Numbered from the stretch's first letter, positions 1 to 7,724 are shown. The stretch: 14,648 nt of DNA from Euryarchaeota archaeon UBA501 (GCA_002505685.1 DAVT01000011.1:9899-24546); one strand, 5' to 3'. Made by a program: numbers and translations. The notes: a model not told the origin generated them from the letters alone.

Positions 1-159
1 GTCCTAGATTTATTGCATCAGGAACATGTTTTACTCGTTCACGGTAGTGGTTTTTCAGAAGAAATGGGTGCCGGACACTTTCGACTAGTCTATCTCGCCA
101 ATGAAGAAGTTTTGAACGAGGCATTTGACCGAATTGAGCGATTTTTGTCGCATTCCTAA
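1..159 (+). CDS. Class I/II aminotransferase, C-terminal fragment (5' end outside the window)
   Basis: The first 52 codons are open and end at a TAA at 157-159. The peptide contains LLVHGSGF, then GAGHFRLVYLA, then LNEAFDRIERFL. This order (a 'V.pGsgFG' segment, a 'GhfRl.fl' strand carrying the arginine that binds the substrate carboxylate, and a final 'eAfdRie.fl' helix) is the usual C-terminus of PLP-dependent fold-type I aminotransferases of the alanine/aspartate branch. Those enzymes move an amino group between an amino acid and a 2-oxoacid in the cytoplasm. The PLP lysine and the rest of the active site lie upstream of the window, so the substrate cannot be decided. The next gene starts 76 bp downstream, behind a strong hairpin, so this is probably the end of its transcription unit. 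Confidence 0.8.
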   Translation, partial: VLDLLHQEHVLLVHGSGFSEEMGAGHFRLVYLANEEVLNEAFDRIERFLSHS

Positions 160-177
160 CCCCTCACGTGCGTACGC

Positions 178-202
178 CCACGCTGCGGTTCCCGCAGCGT
201 GG
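178..202. terminator. Perfect 11-bp hairpin after the aminotransferase gene
   Basis: CCACGCTGCGG (178-188) is followed by a 3-nt loop (TTC) and its exact complement at 192-202. It lies 18 bp after the aminotransferase stop and 33 bp before the next start. No T-run follows, so it is not a classical intrinsic terminator. It could act in 3'-end formation or mRNA protection, or be a protein-binding palindrome. The structure is certain; the terminator label is a guess. Confidence 0.4.
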
Positions 203-235
203 AATCGCAATCGCTTAGAACGATGACAAATTCGA

Positions 236-3200
236 ATGGCTATGCGAGCGCCTTTCCACGCCATTCTCGGGCTCTCGATATTCATTTGTCTATTGCCTAC
301 AAGTTCAGCGCAGGCTGAAATTGTAGACTATGGGGCATTTGACATCGGTTTGGTCACACCCATCCTTTTGGCCATACTTGGGACTGTGGTTTTGTGGAAG
401 TGGATTCTACCGATGAGCCTCGGTAACCTGCAGGTTGCGTTCGAAATCGATGATGACTTGTATGAGGTTCACCGTCTGACGAAATCCCGTCACCAAACCA
501 GCGAATTACTAAAACTCAGTGGAGTTCCATTGGGTGTTCTCTCTTACTTGATGGCCATGGGTGGAATCATGCTCATTGTAGCAGAATTACTCGTTGGACC
601 AGGAACCTTCTACAAACCCATTGTATTCATCACAGCAGCCTTTGTGTTGGTCCCAATTATCGTCTCTCCTGTCGTGACGATGTATGCTCAAATTAGGGCG
701 ATGAATAAGCGACTCATCACTCAGAAATTGTCGGCACAAGTCTTCGGTTATCTAGGGACAGCAATTGCAATGGTGATGATTTTGTCATCAATCATGTACT
801 ACGGTTGGACGGTTTCGAATGCGAATGGCACATTCGACTCCACCCTCATGATTCAGTGGACAGGATATGCACTTTTGGTTTACATGTCGCCAACAATTTT
901 CGCATATGGCAGAATCATGGGCGCATCATGGAATACACTACTTCTATCAAAATGGAGAACAGCGAAAGGATGGAAGACCGCGATTGATCCAGACTCCCCT
1001 CGTTTTATGAAGCGTTTAGTATCGATGTTTTTGGTCATCTTTTTGTCCACCATGCCGATAGCAGCGATTAATGGGATTGTAACGCTAATCCATGTAATCA
1101 TCAATGAACCGGCAAATGCAAATCGACTGCTCGATGTGGGCGGCATTCTCGGAGAATCGATTTACACGATGGTGGAAGATTCCCAATTTATTCAGCAATT
1201 AATTTCGCTAAAAACTCTTCAGGAAGTTCTTGCCTCCTACTTGATGCTCAACGTCGCAATTGTAGGACTTGCCTTCATTTTTGAGTTGACAAGAAACCTG
1301 TTTCTTGGAGGGCAAACTTTTGCAGGCGTTGGAGGCGTCATATTAGCACAACCCCGGGACATTCGCACAGAGCCGGAAGTTCAGGGTCGAATCCTATTCT
1401 TCGGACTTGCTGGCTTTTCAGGATACGTTGTACTGTTGCTTGTTTTACAGACTTACAAGGAGTTCTCAGGTCTTATGCCCTATGGGTCGACTGTGAGCGA
1501 GGAAATGTTGCTAGAAAGTACATGGGAATTCATCGCCGCCGGGCAGGTAATTTTCTTGTTAACTTGGATACTTTCTAGCACTCGATTTATGCACCTTAGG
1601 AGCCTGAAATTCGATCTTTCACCCGATGAGAGGCGTGAAGGTGTAATCATGGCTGGTGGAGGCGACTGGATGAGGGATCACATCGAGATTGCTGCAAGAG
1701 CCGATGACATATCAACACTCATCGCATTTCAGAATGAGCAAATCGAGGGTGACAAGGCAGTCGTTAGATTGGAAAAGGGTAGAGCGAAGATGATTGAGTC
1801 CGCATTACGCGGACTTTGGCCCAGAGCTATCGAAGAGGCGAGAAAGGTGCTCGCACAGCAGCGCGGAGATGATGATGAAGCACGCATGATTATCGCGACA
1901 GGGCACATTGCTTGTCGCAGATTTGATGCTGCGAAAGAGGCCCTGCGAGGCATGGAACAACCCGAAGGCTATGATGAACCTGAGCTTTTGGCCCTGACGA
2001 TGGAATGGTTGGACCCTTGGGCAGGACGTGTCGACAGTGATGATTTGTACGATTGGGAGAACAATTCAACCATCGATCATCTAAAGGATTTACAAAAGCG
2101 TCTCAAATCATGGTTGCCAGATAGCACAGTTGGAGACGCCCATAACGATCGTTTGTCCTTGCATGCCCAATTATCCAGTGTGGCGATGCTTCGGGCACAA
2201 CGTCGTAGTGAAGAGGCGCTTGATTTATGTCTTGACATGGTACGTTCACACCCTGATTCTACCCTTGCAAGAATTGCGTGTTCATTGTGTATGATTGATT
2301 TAGAGCAGTGGTTCGATGCCCTAGATGTGTTTGAGGAAGTCAATGAATCAAGTCCCGAAGATCCACGCGTTCGGGCCCTCAGTGGGATACTTGGTTTTCA
2401 GGCTGAACCCACTGAATTGGAAGTTGCTCTTGCGGTGGGCTCCGATGCACAAAAATCAGCTTGGATAGATGATGCCCCTGTGAACCCATTTGCAGCACTT
2501 GGTGCCCGCAAAGGGATGGATGAGGCGTTGAACGCCAATGTCATGATTCTCGCTCATGAAGCCCTTGAGAAGGGCGTCCCTCCTGCATATACAGAATCTC
2601 TAGCCTCGATATTGTTCAATTGGGCCATATTGCTTCCCGGTTGGGTAGTCCTCGGTTGGCTCGCGTGGATTGAAACAAACCAAAATTTGATGGTCGGAAT
2701 AGGCACATCTCTAACCCTCATAGCTGTGCATATTTTTACTCGCAGATTCAGACGACAACAGCGTCGAGTAATCAAACATCGAGATCAGCGTGGTATGATA
2801 CTATATTCGAAAAAGATGAGGCGGGCAAAGGTAAGTGGCAATCCGAATAAGATGCCCATTGGAAATCATCTGCTTCTGAAAGGACTACTTGTTACTGTGA
2901 ATGGGAACGTATACGATATTGGATTCCCGGGGTGGCTCGTGATTCGATTGCCCAAAGAACGCGAAAGGCAGTTCAAAAATCGACTTCGAAATCGGATGCG
3001 CGAATTCAAGTCAGGAAAATCACCTAGAACAAGTCCGCTTCCTGAGCGTTGGTGGGACAAGAGGCCCAAACCAGTTGACAAGGGAATGAGGACCCTTGAG
3101 CGCTTGATTGGCCCGGCAGCATATCGGGGTTCACATCGCCGCAGTTTGGGGGCAGGGGGCAGACGTTCGGGCCAACAACGCGACCGTCGCTATATCATGG

Positions 3201-3376
3201 ATACTCAGCCTGGTGAGAGGGGTATACCTACTCATAGCAATCCTTCCGAAGGGCCATATAAACGCCCAACATCTCGTCCCGAACAAGTTGATCGAATCCA
3301 GAGTATTTCGAGGAAAACGAGCATAGGCAAACGTAGACATGATGATGAAAGCGATGAGTTCCAAGATTTCTCCTGA
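236..3376 (+). CDS. Large polytopic membrane protein with TPR-like domain and basic C-terminal tail, function unknown
   Basis: I do not recognise this 1046-residue protein. Residues 1-26 look like a signal peptide or first membrane helix (hydrophobic core then SSAQA). About nine further hydrophobic segments follow, at roughly 38-60, 95-120, 126-150, 168-190, 205-225, 262-290, 330-355, 385-405 and 432-448. Residues 505-720 are soluble and helical with TPR-like character (for example RAIEEARKVL, RFDAAKEALRGM, RSEEALDLCLDMVRSHPD, WFDALDVFEEV). Two more membrane segments lie at about 793-812 and 815-835. From residue 836 the chain is very rich in Arg and Lys, ending in an acidic patch (DDESDEFQDF). 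TPR domains usually mediate protein-protein contacts, and a basic tail after a membrane helix usually lies in the cytoplasm. A scaffold or assembly role at the membrane is inferred only. The start is the first ATG of MAMR; no clear Shine-Dalgarno precedes it, so the third residue could equally be the start. The next gene begins 9 bp after the stop, indicating co-transcription. Confidence 0.75.
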   Translation: MAMRAPFHAILGLSIFICLLPTSSAQAEIVDYGAFDIGLVTPILLAILGTVVLWKWILPMSLGNLQVAFEIDDDLYEVHRLTKSRHQTSELLKLSGVPLGVLSYLMAMGGIMLIVAELLVGPGTFYKPIVFITAAFVLVPIIVSPVVTMYAQIRAMNKRLITQKLSAQVFGYLGTAIAMVMILSSIMYYGWTVSNANGTFDSTLMIQWTGYALLVYMSPTIFAYGRIMGASWNTLLLSKWRTAKGWKTAIDPDSPRFMKRLVSMFLVIFLSTMPIAAINGIVTLIHVIINEPANANRLLDVGGILGESIYTMVEDSQFIQQLISLKTLQEVLASYLMLNVAIVGLAFIFELTRNLFLGGQTFAGVGGVILAQPRDIRTEPEVQGRILFFGLAGFSGYVVLLLVLQTYKEFSGLMPYGSTVSEEMLLESTWEFIAAGQVIFLLTWILSSTRFMHLRSLKFDLSPDERREGVIMAGGGDWMRDHIEIAARADDISTLIAFQNEQIEGDKAVVRLEKGRAKMIESALRGLWPRAIEEARKVLAQQRGDDDEARMIIATGHIACRRFDAAKEALRGMEQPEGYDEPELLALTMEWLDPWAGRVDSDDLYDWENNSTIDHLKDLQKRLKSWLPDSTVGDAHNDRLSLHAQLSSVAMLRAQRRSEEALDLCLDMVRSHPDSTLARIACSLCMIDLEQWFDALDVFEEVNESSPEDPRVRALSGILGFQAEPTELEVALAVGSDAQKSAWIDDAPVNPFAALGARKGMDEALNANVMILAHEALEKGVPPAYTESLASILFNWAILLPGWVVLGWLAWIETNQNLMVGIGTSLTLIAVHIFTRRFRRQQRRVIKHRDQRGMILYSKKMRRAKVSGNPNKMPIGNHLLLKGLLVTVNGNVYDIGFPGWLVIRLPKERERQFKNRLRNRMREFKSGKSPRTSPLPERWWDKRPKPVDKGMRTLERLIGPAAYRGSHRRSLGAGGRRSGQQRDRRYIMDTQPGERGIPTHSNPSEGPYKRPTSRPEQVDRIQSISRKTSIGKRRHDDESDEFQDFS

Positions 3377-3380
3377 GGTG
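3375..3380 (+). promoter_or_regulatory. Shine-Dalgarno GAGGTG that decides a GTG start
   Basis: GAGGTG matches the complement of the archaeal 16S rRNA 3' end. It overlaps the TGA stop of the upstream membrane-protein gene and lies 5 nt before the GTG at 3386. It supports GTG as the start and suggests translational coupling. Confidence 0.6.
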
Positions 3381-3385
3381 AAAAT

Positions 3386-4483
3386 GTGCCACTGACAGAT
3401 GAACAAATGGATGAATCAACACCTCTGTTTGTAGAGCAGTTGCAGACGAAGTTCACGAACACTGATACGGGCTACATTGTGGATAATGTAACTCGAAATC
3501 CCGTCTGGTGTCTTTCGGTTTCTGCGTTTGAAAGTTGGTTTTCCGAATTAGAATCTGCCCTAAATCAAACCTTGGGGCGGCGACTTGCACACGCTGCTGC
3601 TGAATCCGAAGAGTGGTATTGGGGTATGGCACCAGCGTTTCCGAAGTCTTGGTTCAGTCAGCAAAAGAAACGAATATCGTTGGTGAATGCAGATTGGAAT
3701 CTTCGGGGTATGGGTCAAATTGACCTCCTCGAAAGTGCTGATGGCAGGTCAACAATTATCATCGCGAATCGAGCCAATAGTGCAGTTGCAGCAGGCATGG
3801 GGAACGCTGCCTGGGAGTGTATTGAAGAGCAACGATTTAGGTTTCAGTGGTCAGATCGGGGAGTTGGTGAAACAGTGGTTGAACTAACACCCGACAAGAG
3901 GCCAATCCCATCACCGAAAAACTCTGCAGTTCCATGGCCAAATAATGCGGGAATTGCTTGTTCTGATGAGAGAAACTATCACCGTGCACGCCATGAAATG
4001 GATGGGATGTGGACAGTAGAAGGGAACCGTGTAATGATGTTGTTTCAGGATGCGATTATTCGCTTTGAGCAACTCACATTGCCATATTTAGCGAAAACAG
4101 AGAGATCCAGTGATTCTCGTACCGAATGGGTAAACATCGATTCTCATGATCAGGTAGTTCTCTGGGATTCTATGGCTGAAGCTGCAAGAAAACAATTTTT
4201 GGCATCGGGGGCGTTGGTACTCATTGCCACAAAAGAACATTGGATGGATGTCGCAAGCAGACATTTGTCGATGGAAGGATTGGGTTGTGTTGAGCACGCA
4301 AGTTCAATTGACGATAATGGGGGGGTCGAGCTTACATTACCGGCTGCAATTCACCCTGCAATTGTAGTCGGACGTTTACTTGGGTGTTGGGAGCGTGCCG
4401 AGGGTCGTGCAGCAAAGGCCACATGGGAGTCTACATCTAAGAGCCACCGCATTGTCTTGCAATCACGCAGAGAAATCGCATAA
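3386..4483 (+). CDS. Conserved-looking hypothetical protein with internal duplication, translationally coupled to the membrane protein
   Basis: A 365-residue soluble protein that I cannot assign. It starts at GTG (3386), chosen because GAGGTG at 3375-3380 is a good Shine-Dalgarno 5 nt upstream; the ATG at 3384 in another frame stops after three codons. It has no signal peptide or membrane helix. Two halves appear to be tandem copies of one domain, about 62-168 and 258-360. GMG (108-110) matches GLG (298-300), AVAAG (133-137) matches AIVVG (325-329), AWE (142-144) matches CWE (334-336), and W155 matches W347, at a nearly constant spacing of 190-192 residues. The first half is rich in Trp. The ribosome-binding site overlaps the stop codon of the upstream gene, so the two are probably translated together and may work together. 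The pattern faintly recalls small-ligand-binding alpha/beta domains such as V4R, but I would not name it. Confidence 0.7.
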   Translation: MPLTDEQMDESTPLFVEQLQTKFTNTDTGYIVDNVTRNPVWCLSVSAFESWFSELESALNQTLGRRLAHAAAESEEWYWGMAPAFPKSWFSQQKKRISLVNADWNLRGMGQIDLLESADGRSTIIIANRANSAVAAGMGNAAWECIEEQRFRFQWSDRGVGETVVELTPDKRPIPSPKNSAVPWPNNAGIACSDERNYHRARHEMDGMWTVEGNRVMMLFQDAIIRFEQLTLPYLAKTERSSDSRTEWVNIDSHDQVVLWDSMAEAARKQFLASGALVLIATKEHWMDVASRHLSMEGLGCVEHASSIDDNGGVELTLPAAIHPAIVVGRLLGCWERAEGRAAKATWESTSKSHRIVLQSRREIA

Positions 4484-4490
4484 GTTCCTG

Positions 4491-4495
4491 TTTTT
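4491..4495 (+). terminator. Oligo-T tract after the two-gene unit
   Basis: Five T residues, within TTCCTGTTTTTCTC, begin 7 nt after the stop codon of the preceding gene, with no stem before them. Archaeal RNA polymerase can terminate at short oligo-T tracts in the non-template strand without a hairpin. The tract is short, so this is a weak call. Confidence 0.25.
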
Positions 4496-4501
4496 CTCGA
4501 A

Positions 4502-4507
4502 TTTTAA
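4502..4507 (+). promoter_or_regulatory. Possible TATA box (TTTTAA) for the TSP3-repeat gene
   Basis: TTTTAA is the most A/T-rich hexamer in the 111-bp gap before the TSP3-repeat gene. An archaeal TATA box lies about 25 nt before transcription start, which would put the start near 4530 and give a leader of roughly 60 nt containing the stem-loop at 4564-4580. No distinct BRE is seen. This is suggestive only. Confidence 0.25.
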
Positions 4508-4517
4508 GCCGCACGCT

Positions 4518-4560
4518 ACCACTCAAGCATTAAGAGCAAAGCGCAGTGTCGCTTGAGGGT
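4518..4560 (+). promoter_or_regulatory. Imperfect inverted repeat upstream of the TSP3-repeat gene
   Basis: ACC-A-CTCAAGC (4518-4528) pairs with GCTTGAGGGT (4551-4560): ten base pairs with one bulged A at 4521, around a 22-nt loop. It sits between the possible TATA box and the start codon. It may be an operator or an RNA stem; no known riboswitch class is recognised. Confidence 0.35.
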
Positions 4561-4563
4561 CGA

Positions 4564-4580
4564 AGGGTGCTACGCACCCT
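4564..4580 (+). promoter_or_regulatory. 7-bp hairpin just before the ribosome-binding site of the TSP3-repeat gene
   Basis: AGGGTGC (4564-4570), a TAC loop and GCACCCT (4574-4580) form a perfect stem. It ends directly before GTGGAG (4581-4586), the likely Shine-Dalgarno of the ATG at 4595. A GC-rich stem touching the ribosome-binding site could affect translation; that role is inference. Confidence 0.35.
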
Positions 4581-4594
4581 GTGGAGTTGAGTAA

Positions 4595-7500
4595 ATGGGA
4601 CTAAATCACAACCAATGGGCCGTTGTAGCAATCACAGCGACAATCTGCTTGGCAGGCATGTATACTATCGTCGGTTCTGCCCTAGAAACCACAGTTGGTT
4701 TCGATGGAGCAGGTAGCGATATTGTAGCACCAGAAGGCGAAACACAGGACGAAGGGGCCGATTTTGACGGAGATGGCTTGAGTGACCGCATGGAAACCAC
4801 ACAATATGGTACGGATTTCGATAACGAAGATACCGATGGCGATGGTTTACTCGATGGCTGGGAAGTTGCCAATGGATTAGATCCACTAGATGATGGTGAT
4901 GCCGATTTCGCTGATATTGAGTCGAGTACAAGTCCAAACGATGACGATGTAAACACGGGAGAAAATAACGAAACATTCCCAGATCCGGACAATGGCCCCA
5001 ATGGTGACCCAGATAGAGATGGGTTGCCAAACTCCGAAGAAGCATTCTATGGGACCAATCCAAACCTTCGAGATACAGATTCTGATGGATTGAATGATGG
5101 CTGGGAGGTTATGCACCAGCAAGAGAAGTTGGGAGCCGATGGCAATCCCATTTTGCTGATGAACCCAACCGATGCCAATTGGGATTGTAGTCTGCTGACT
5201 CCACCAGTTGAGGCTGAATGGATTCTGGCTTTTGGAATAGACGAGTGGAACCTATTGGAGGATTCCTTCTCTGAGCGACATTCATGCGACGCTGTTCTTG
5301 ATGTAGATGGTGATTCTATGCCAAACTACATCGAGGAGAGATATGGAACAAATCCTTGGGAACTAGACAGTGATGGCGATTTGATTGGCGATGAGGTTGA
5401 AGTTGCGTTTGGCAACATCGAGATTGACTCATTTTGCGGCAATTCAGTCAGCTCAATGACCATTGAAGCACCCTTCACAGAAGCGAGAATTGTCGAGGAT
5501 AATATGGAGTGGTTTGAGGAAGACATGGATGGCGACGGTCGAACCAATGGACCCGGAGACTGGGATACAGATGGAGATGGAATGCCTGATGGATTCGAAT
5601 ATTGCTACAATACTGTCTTAGATCCAGCCAATGCGACCGATTCATTTGCTGATTCAGATGGTGATGGGTTGTCCAATGTAGAAGAGTATCAGGTTGCTTA
5701 CACCTTCGGGCCTGCGAACTTTACAGATCCAACGGATAATGATACTGATGATGATTTCATGCCTGACGGTTGGGAAGCATCTAACGGAATCAATCCGCGC
5801 GATGGAAGCAACGGAAATGATGACCCTGACCACGATGGATTCGACCAAGATGGCAACGGAGATGTACGTCTCTCGGAATTCGATGGATTTGCGCGTGTTC
5901 ACGCGATTTCAGTTGAACTCTATCAGGAAGTTAACGAGAACGACACAGTTGCATGGGCGAAGGTAACTCTCTCTGGGGCCAGTGGAGGGGGTGCGAATCA
6001 GCAATATGATTTGATTCCGCTCAAGGCACCTTGTTCTGGATTTGTATATTCAATTTCAGCCGTGCTTAACCAAGAAATTACTGAGAGAAGTTTCGTTTGG
6101 ATGAATATCGTAGAACAAGATGAGAGATTTACCAATCTCGATGAATATGAAGCGAGAGACCGTGATGGAGATGGTATCATCGATGGGCGTTCAAGTGACC
6201 CCTTGAATCCAGATACCGACGGCGATGGTTTACTCGATGGTATTGAGGTCATGGGATGGACAATCCGCGTTGTTCAGCGTGGCGTAAATGTTGTGCACGT
6301 TACCAGTGACCCCGGGGTTTTCGATACTGATGGTGACGGCCTAAATGACAGTCGCGAATATTACATTACATACACCAATGCGAGCAATCGAGATACAGAT
6401 GGGGACAATTTGGAAGATTATACAGAAGCAGTGGATGGATTCGTTTGGGATGGTGTACCATATACGACCAATGCATCGATGTTCGACACAGATAACGATG
6501 GTTTGGAGGATGGTGAAGAAATTTCACTAGGTTTAGACCAATACATTACACATGCAAATAATTCTGATACTGATAACGATACGTTAAGTGATGGCAATGA
6601 GGTTCTTTACATCCCTAGGCCATGGCAGCCAGCAACCAACCCACTTGTCAATGACACTGATGGAGATGGTATGCTAGATGGTTGGGAAATGCAAGTTGAA
6701 TCAACCACCGATAACACACGTTCTCACTCGTTGTGGATTTCAATGGAACCATGGCGTCCTGTTGGCTGTGAGGATTCTTCCTGTGAAAAGGCAGCAGGTG
6801 GGTGGATATATCTCAACGGCATTCAGGAGTGGTCTGGAAGCGCCGGAGACGAGGATAATGATGGTAAACCAGACCCGAAGTACTTCATTCACGAAATGAA
6901 TCTAACTGGATTCACCATGCCAAACGATGGTGGAAGGTGGGCGCTAGACCCTGCATTCGGTAGTTTGCCAGATGCAAACTTCGACGTCGACAACGACACA
7001 CTACCAAATGCGATGGAGGCCCCAGATCGCTGGGATACGAATCCAGTTGACGATGATACGGATCAAGATCGTTTACCAGACGGTTGGGAAGTATATTGGT
7101 CGGACAAAGCACTGGAATTGGGTTTGACAAATGCCGAGGAACTTGAGGGCTATGGCGCGAGAGGACCGATGGATCCGAGCATGATTGATAGCGACCTAGA
7201 TGGTATAGAAGACGGAGAAGAAGACTTTGATCGAGATGGGCTCAATAGAACCAACTTGCTGAATAGATATTGCCCTTCACACAACGACCCTTCGACATTC
7301 AACTGTCACATTGACCCATCCACGTCGGAAGGTTTGCAGTTCTACGACGATTTGGAGAATTACACCAATTATGAGGAACTTCTCAATGGTACCAGCCCAG
7401 TCCAGAACGATACGGAAGGAGACGGACTAGAGGACGGTCCTGAGGTATTTTATCAGGACCACGATGATGATGGCATGGCATCAGGATGGGAGTATTACTT

Positions 7501-7648
7501 CCAGTTTGACCCATTCGATGCTGCTGACGCAATTATTGATGTAGATCAGGATGGATATTCAAACAAGTGCGAAGAGAAATGGTACACCAATCCAAGAGAG
7601 CCTACGAGTTTCCCTGGACAGGGTCAGCACTGTGACAATTTTGAGTGA
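4595..7648 (+). CDS. Giant thrombospondin type 3 (TSP3) calcium-binding repeat surface protein
   Basis: A 1017-residue acidic protein dominated by about 25 copies of the calcium-binding motif DxDxDGxxD, typically followed by GWE or GEE and a GTNP-like turn. Examples are DTDGDGLLDGWE near 79-90, DPDRDGLPN near 138-146, DTDGDGMPDGFE near 324-335, DTDGDGLNDSRE near 577-588 and DVDQDGYSN near 982-990. In TSP3 and related bacterial and archaeal proteins these Asp-rich loops each bind Ca2+ and stack into a stiff rod outside the cell. A hydrophobic N-terminal stretch (about 8-30) is a signal peptide or membrane anchor; there is no C-terminal membrane segment and no clear lipobox. Residues 431-508 lack the motif and look like an inserted beta-rich domain. 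Several Cys residues in the exported part could form disulfides. GTGGAG at 4581-4586 supports the ATG start. The next gene encodes another surface protein, which fits an envelope or adhesion role. Confidence 0.88.
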   Translation: MGLNHNQWAVVAITATICLAGMYTIVGSALETTVGFDGAGSDIVAPEGETQDEGADFDGDGLSDRMETTQYGTDFDNEDTDGDGLLDGWEVANGLDPLDDGDADFADIESSTSPNDDDVNTGENNETFPDPDNGPNGDPDRDGLPNSEEAFYGTNPNLRDTDSDGLNDGWEVMHQQEKLGADGNPILLMNPTDANWDCSLLTPPVEAEWILAFGIDEWNLLEDSFSERHSCDAVLDVDGDSMPNYIEERYGTNPWELDSDGDLIGDEVEVAFGNIEIDSFCGNSVSSMTIEAPFTEARIVEDNMEWFEEDMDGDGRTNGPGDWDTDGDGMPDGFEYCYNTVLDPANATDSFADSDGDGLSNVEEYQVAYTFGPANFTDPTDNDTDDDFMPDGWEASNGINPRDGSNGNDDPDHDGFDQDGNGDVRLSEFDGFARVHAISVELYQEVNENDTVAWAKVTLSGASGGGANQQYDLIPLKAPCSGFVYSISAVLNQEITERSFVWMNIVEQDERFTNLDEYEARDRDGDGIIDGRSSDPLNPDTDGDGLLDGIEVMGWTIRVVQRGVNVVHVTSDPGVFDTDGDGLNDSREYYITYTNASNRDTDGDNLEDYTEAVDGFVWDGVPYTTNASMFDTDNDGLEDGEEISLGLDQYITHANNSDTDNDTLSDGNEVLYIPRPWQPATNPLVNDTDGDGMLDGWEMQVESTTDNTRSHSLWISMEPWRPVGCEDSSCEKAAGGWIYLNGIQEWSGSAGDEDNDGKPDPKYFIHEMNLTGFTMPNDGGRWALDPAFGSLPDANFDVDNDTLPNAMEAPDRWDTNPVDDDTDQDRLPDGWEVYWSDKALELGLTNAEELEGYGARGPMDPSMIDSDLDGIEDGEEDFDRDGLNRTNLLNRYCPSHNDPSTFNCHIDPSTSEGLQFYDDLENYTNYEELLNGTSPVQNDTEGDGLEDGPEVFYQDHDDDGMASGWEYYFQFDPFDAADAIIDVDQDGYSNKCEEKWYTNPREPTSFPGQGQHCDNFE
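4829..4857 (+). repeat. 29-nt direct repeat, copy 1 (inside the TSP3-repeat gene)
   Basis: A 29-base stretch beginning GATACCGATGGCGATGG and encoding DTDGDGLLDG recurs at 6212-6240 with a single change (T to C at its ninth base). Most other calcium loops in this gene have diverged at synonymous positions, so this pair is unusually alike, consistent with recent duplication or gene conversion. Confidence 0.7.
5885..6118 (+). other. Non-repeat insert domain within the TSP3-repeat protein (residues 431-508)
   Basis: About 78 residues without any DxDxDG loop interrupt the repeat array. The stretch alternates hydrophobic and polar residues (VHAISVELYQEV, AWAKVTLSG, GFVYSISAVLNQEI, FVWMNIVEQ) around a glycine-rich turn, as in a beta-sandwich. 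It is followed at once by more calcium loops. It might be the binding module carried on the rod. No family is recognised. Confidence 0.5.
6212..6240 (+). repeat. 29-nt direct repeat, copy 2 (inside the TSP3-repeat gene)
   Basis: Second copy of the 29-base repeat, 28 of 29 bases identical to 4829-4857 and in the same frame. The copies are 1383 bp (461 codons) apart, so recombination between them would delete an in-frame segment of the rod. Confidence 0.7.
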
Positions 7649-7724
7649 GATTTCTCTCGAAAACCGGCCTTAGACGCGCTCAATAGGAGCAACGGTTGAA
7701 AACGGTAGGACATGCCCTAATGTT

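Noticed and set aside
3384..3395. ATG at 3384 as the start of the unnamed 365-residue protein
   Set aside because: It is in a different frame and meets a stop after three codons; the GTG at 3386 with GAGGTG upstream opens the long frame.
4595..4700. Lipoprotein or type IV pilin-like signal at the N-terminus of the TSP3-repeat protein
   Set aside because: The Cys in ITATICLAG is not in a proper lipobox context, and there is no K/R-G prepilin cleavage motif before the hydrophobic stretch.
4606..5063. 131- and 132-codon open frames on the - strand
   Set aside because: They are antisense to the repetitive calcium-loop codons (GAT/GGT), which naturally leave the opposite strand open and Ser/Pro- or His/Arg-rich.
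4780..7620. Regularly spaced short repeats that might suggest a CRISPR array
   Set aside because: The repeats are in frame, degenerate, of uneven spacing and encode DxDxDG calcium loops; there are no constant repeats with unique spacers and no cas genes.
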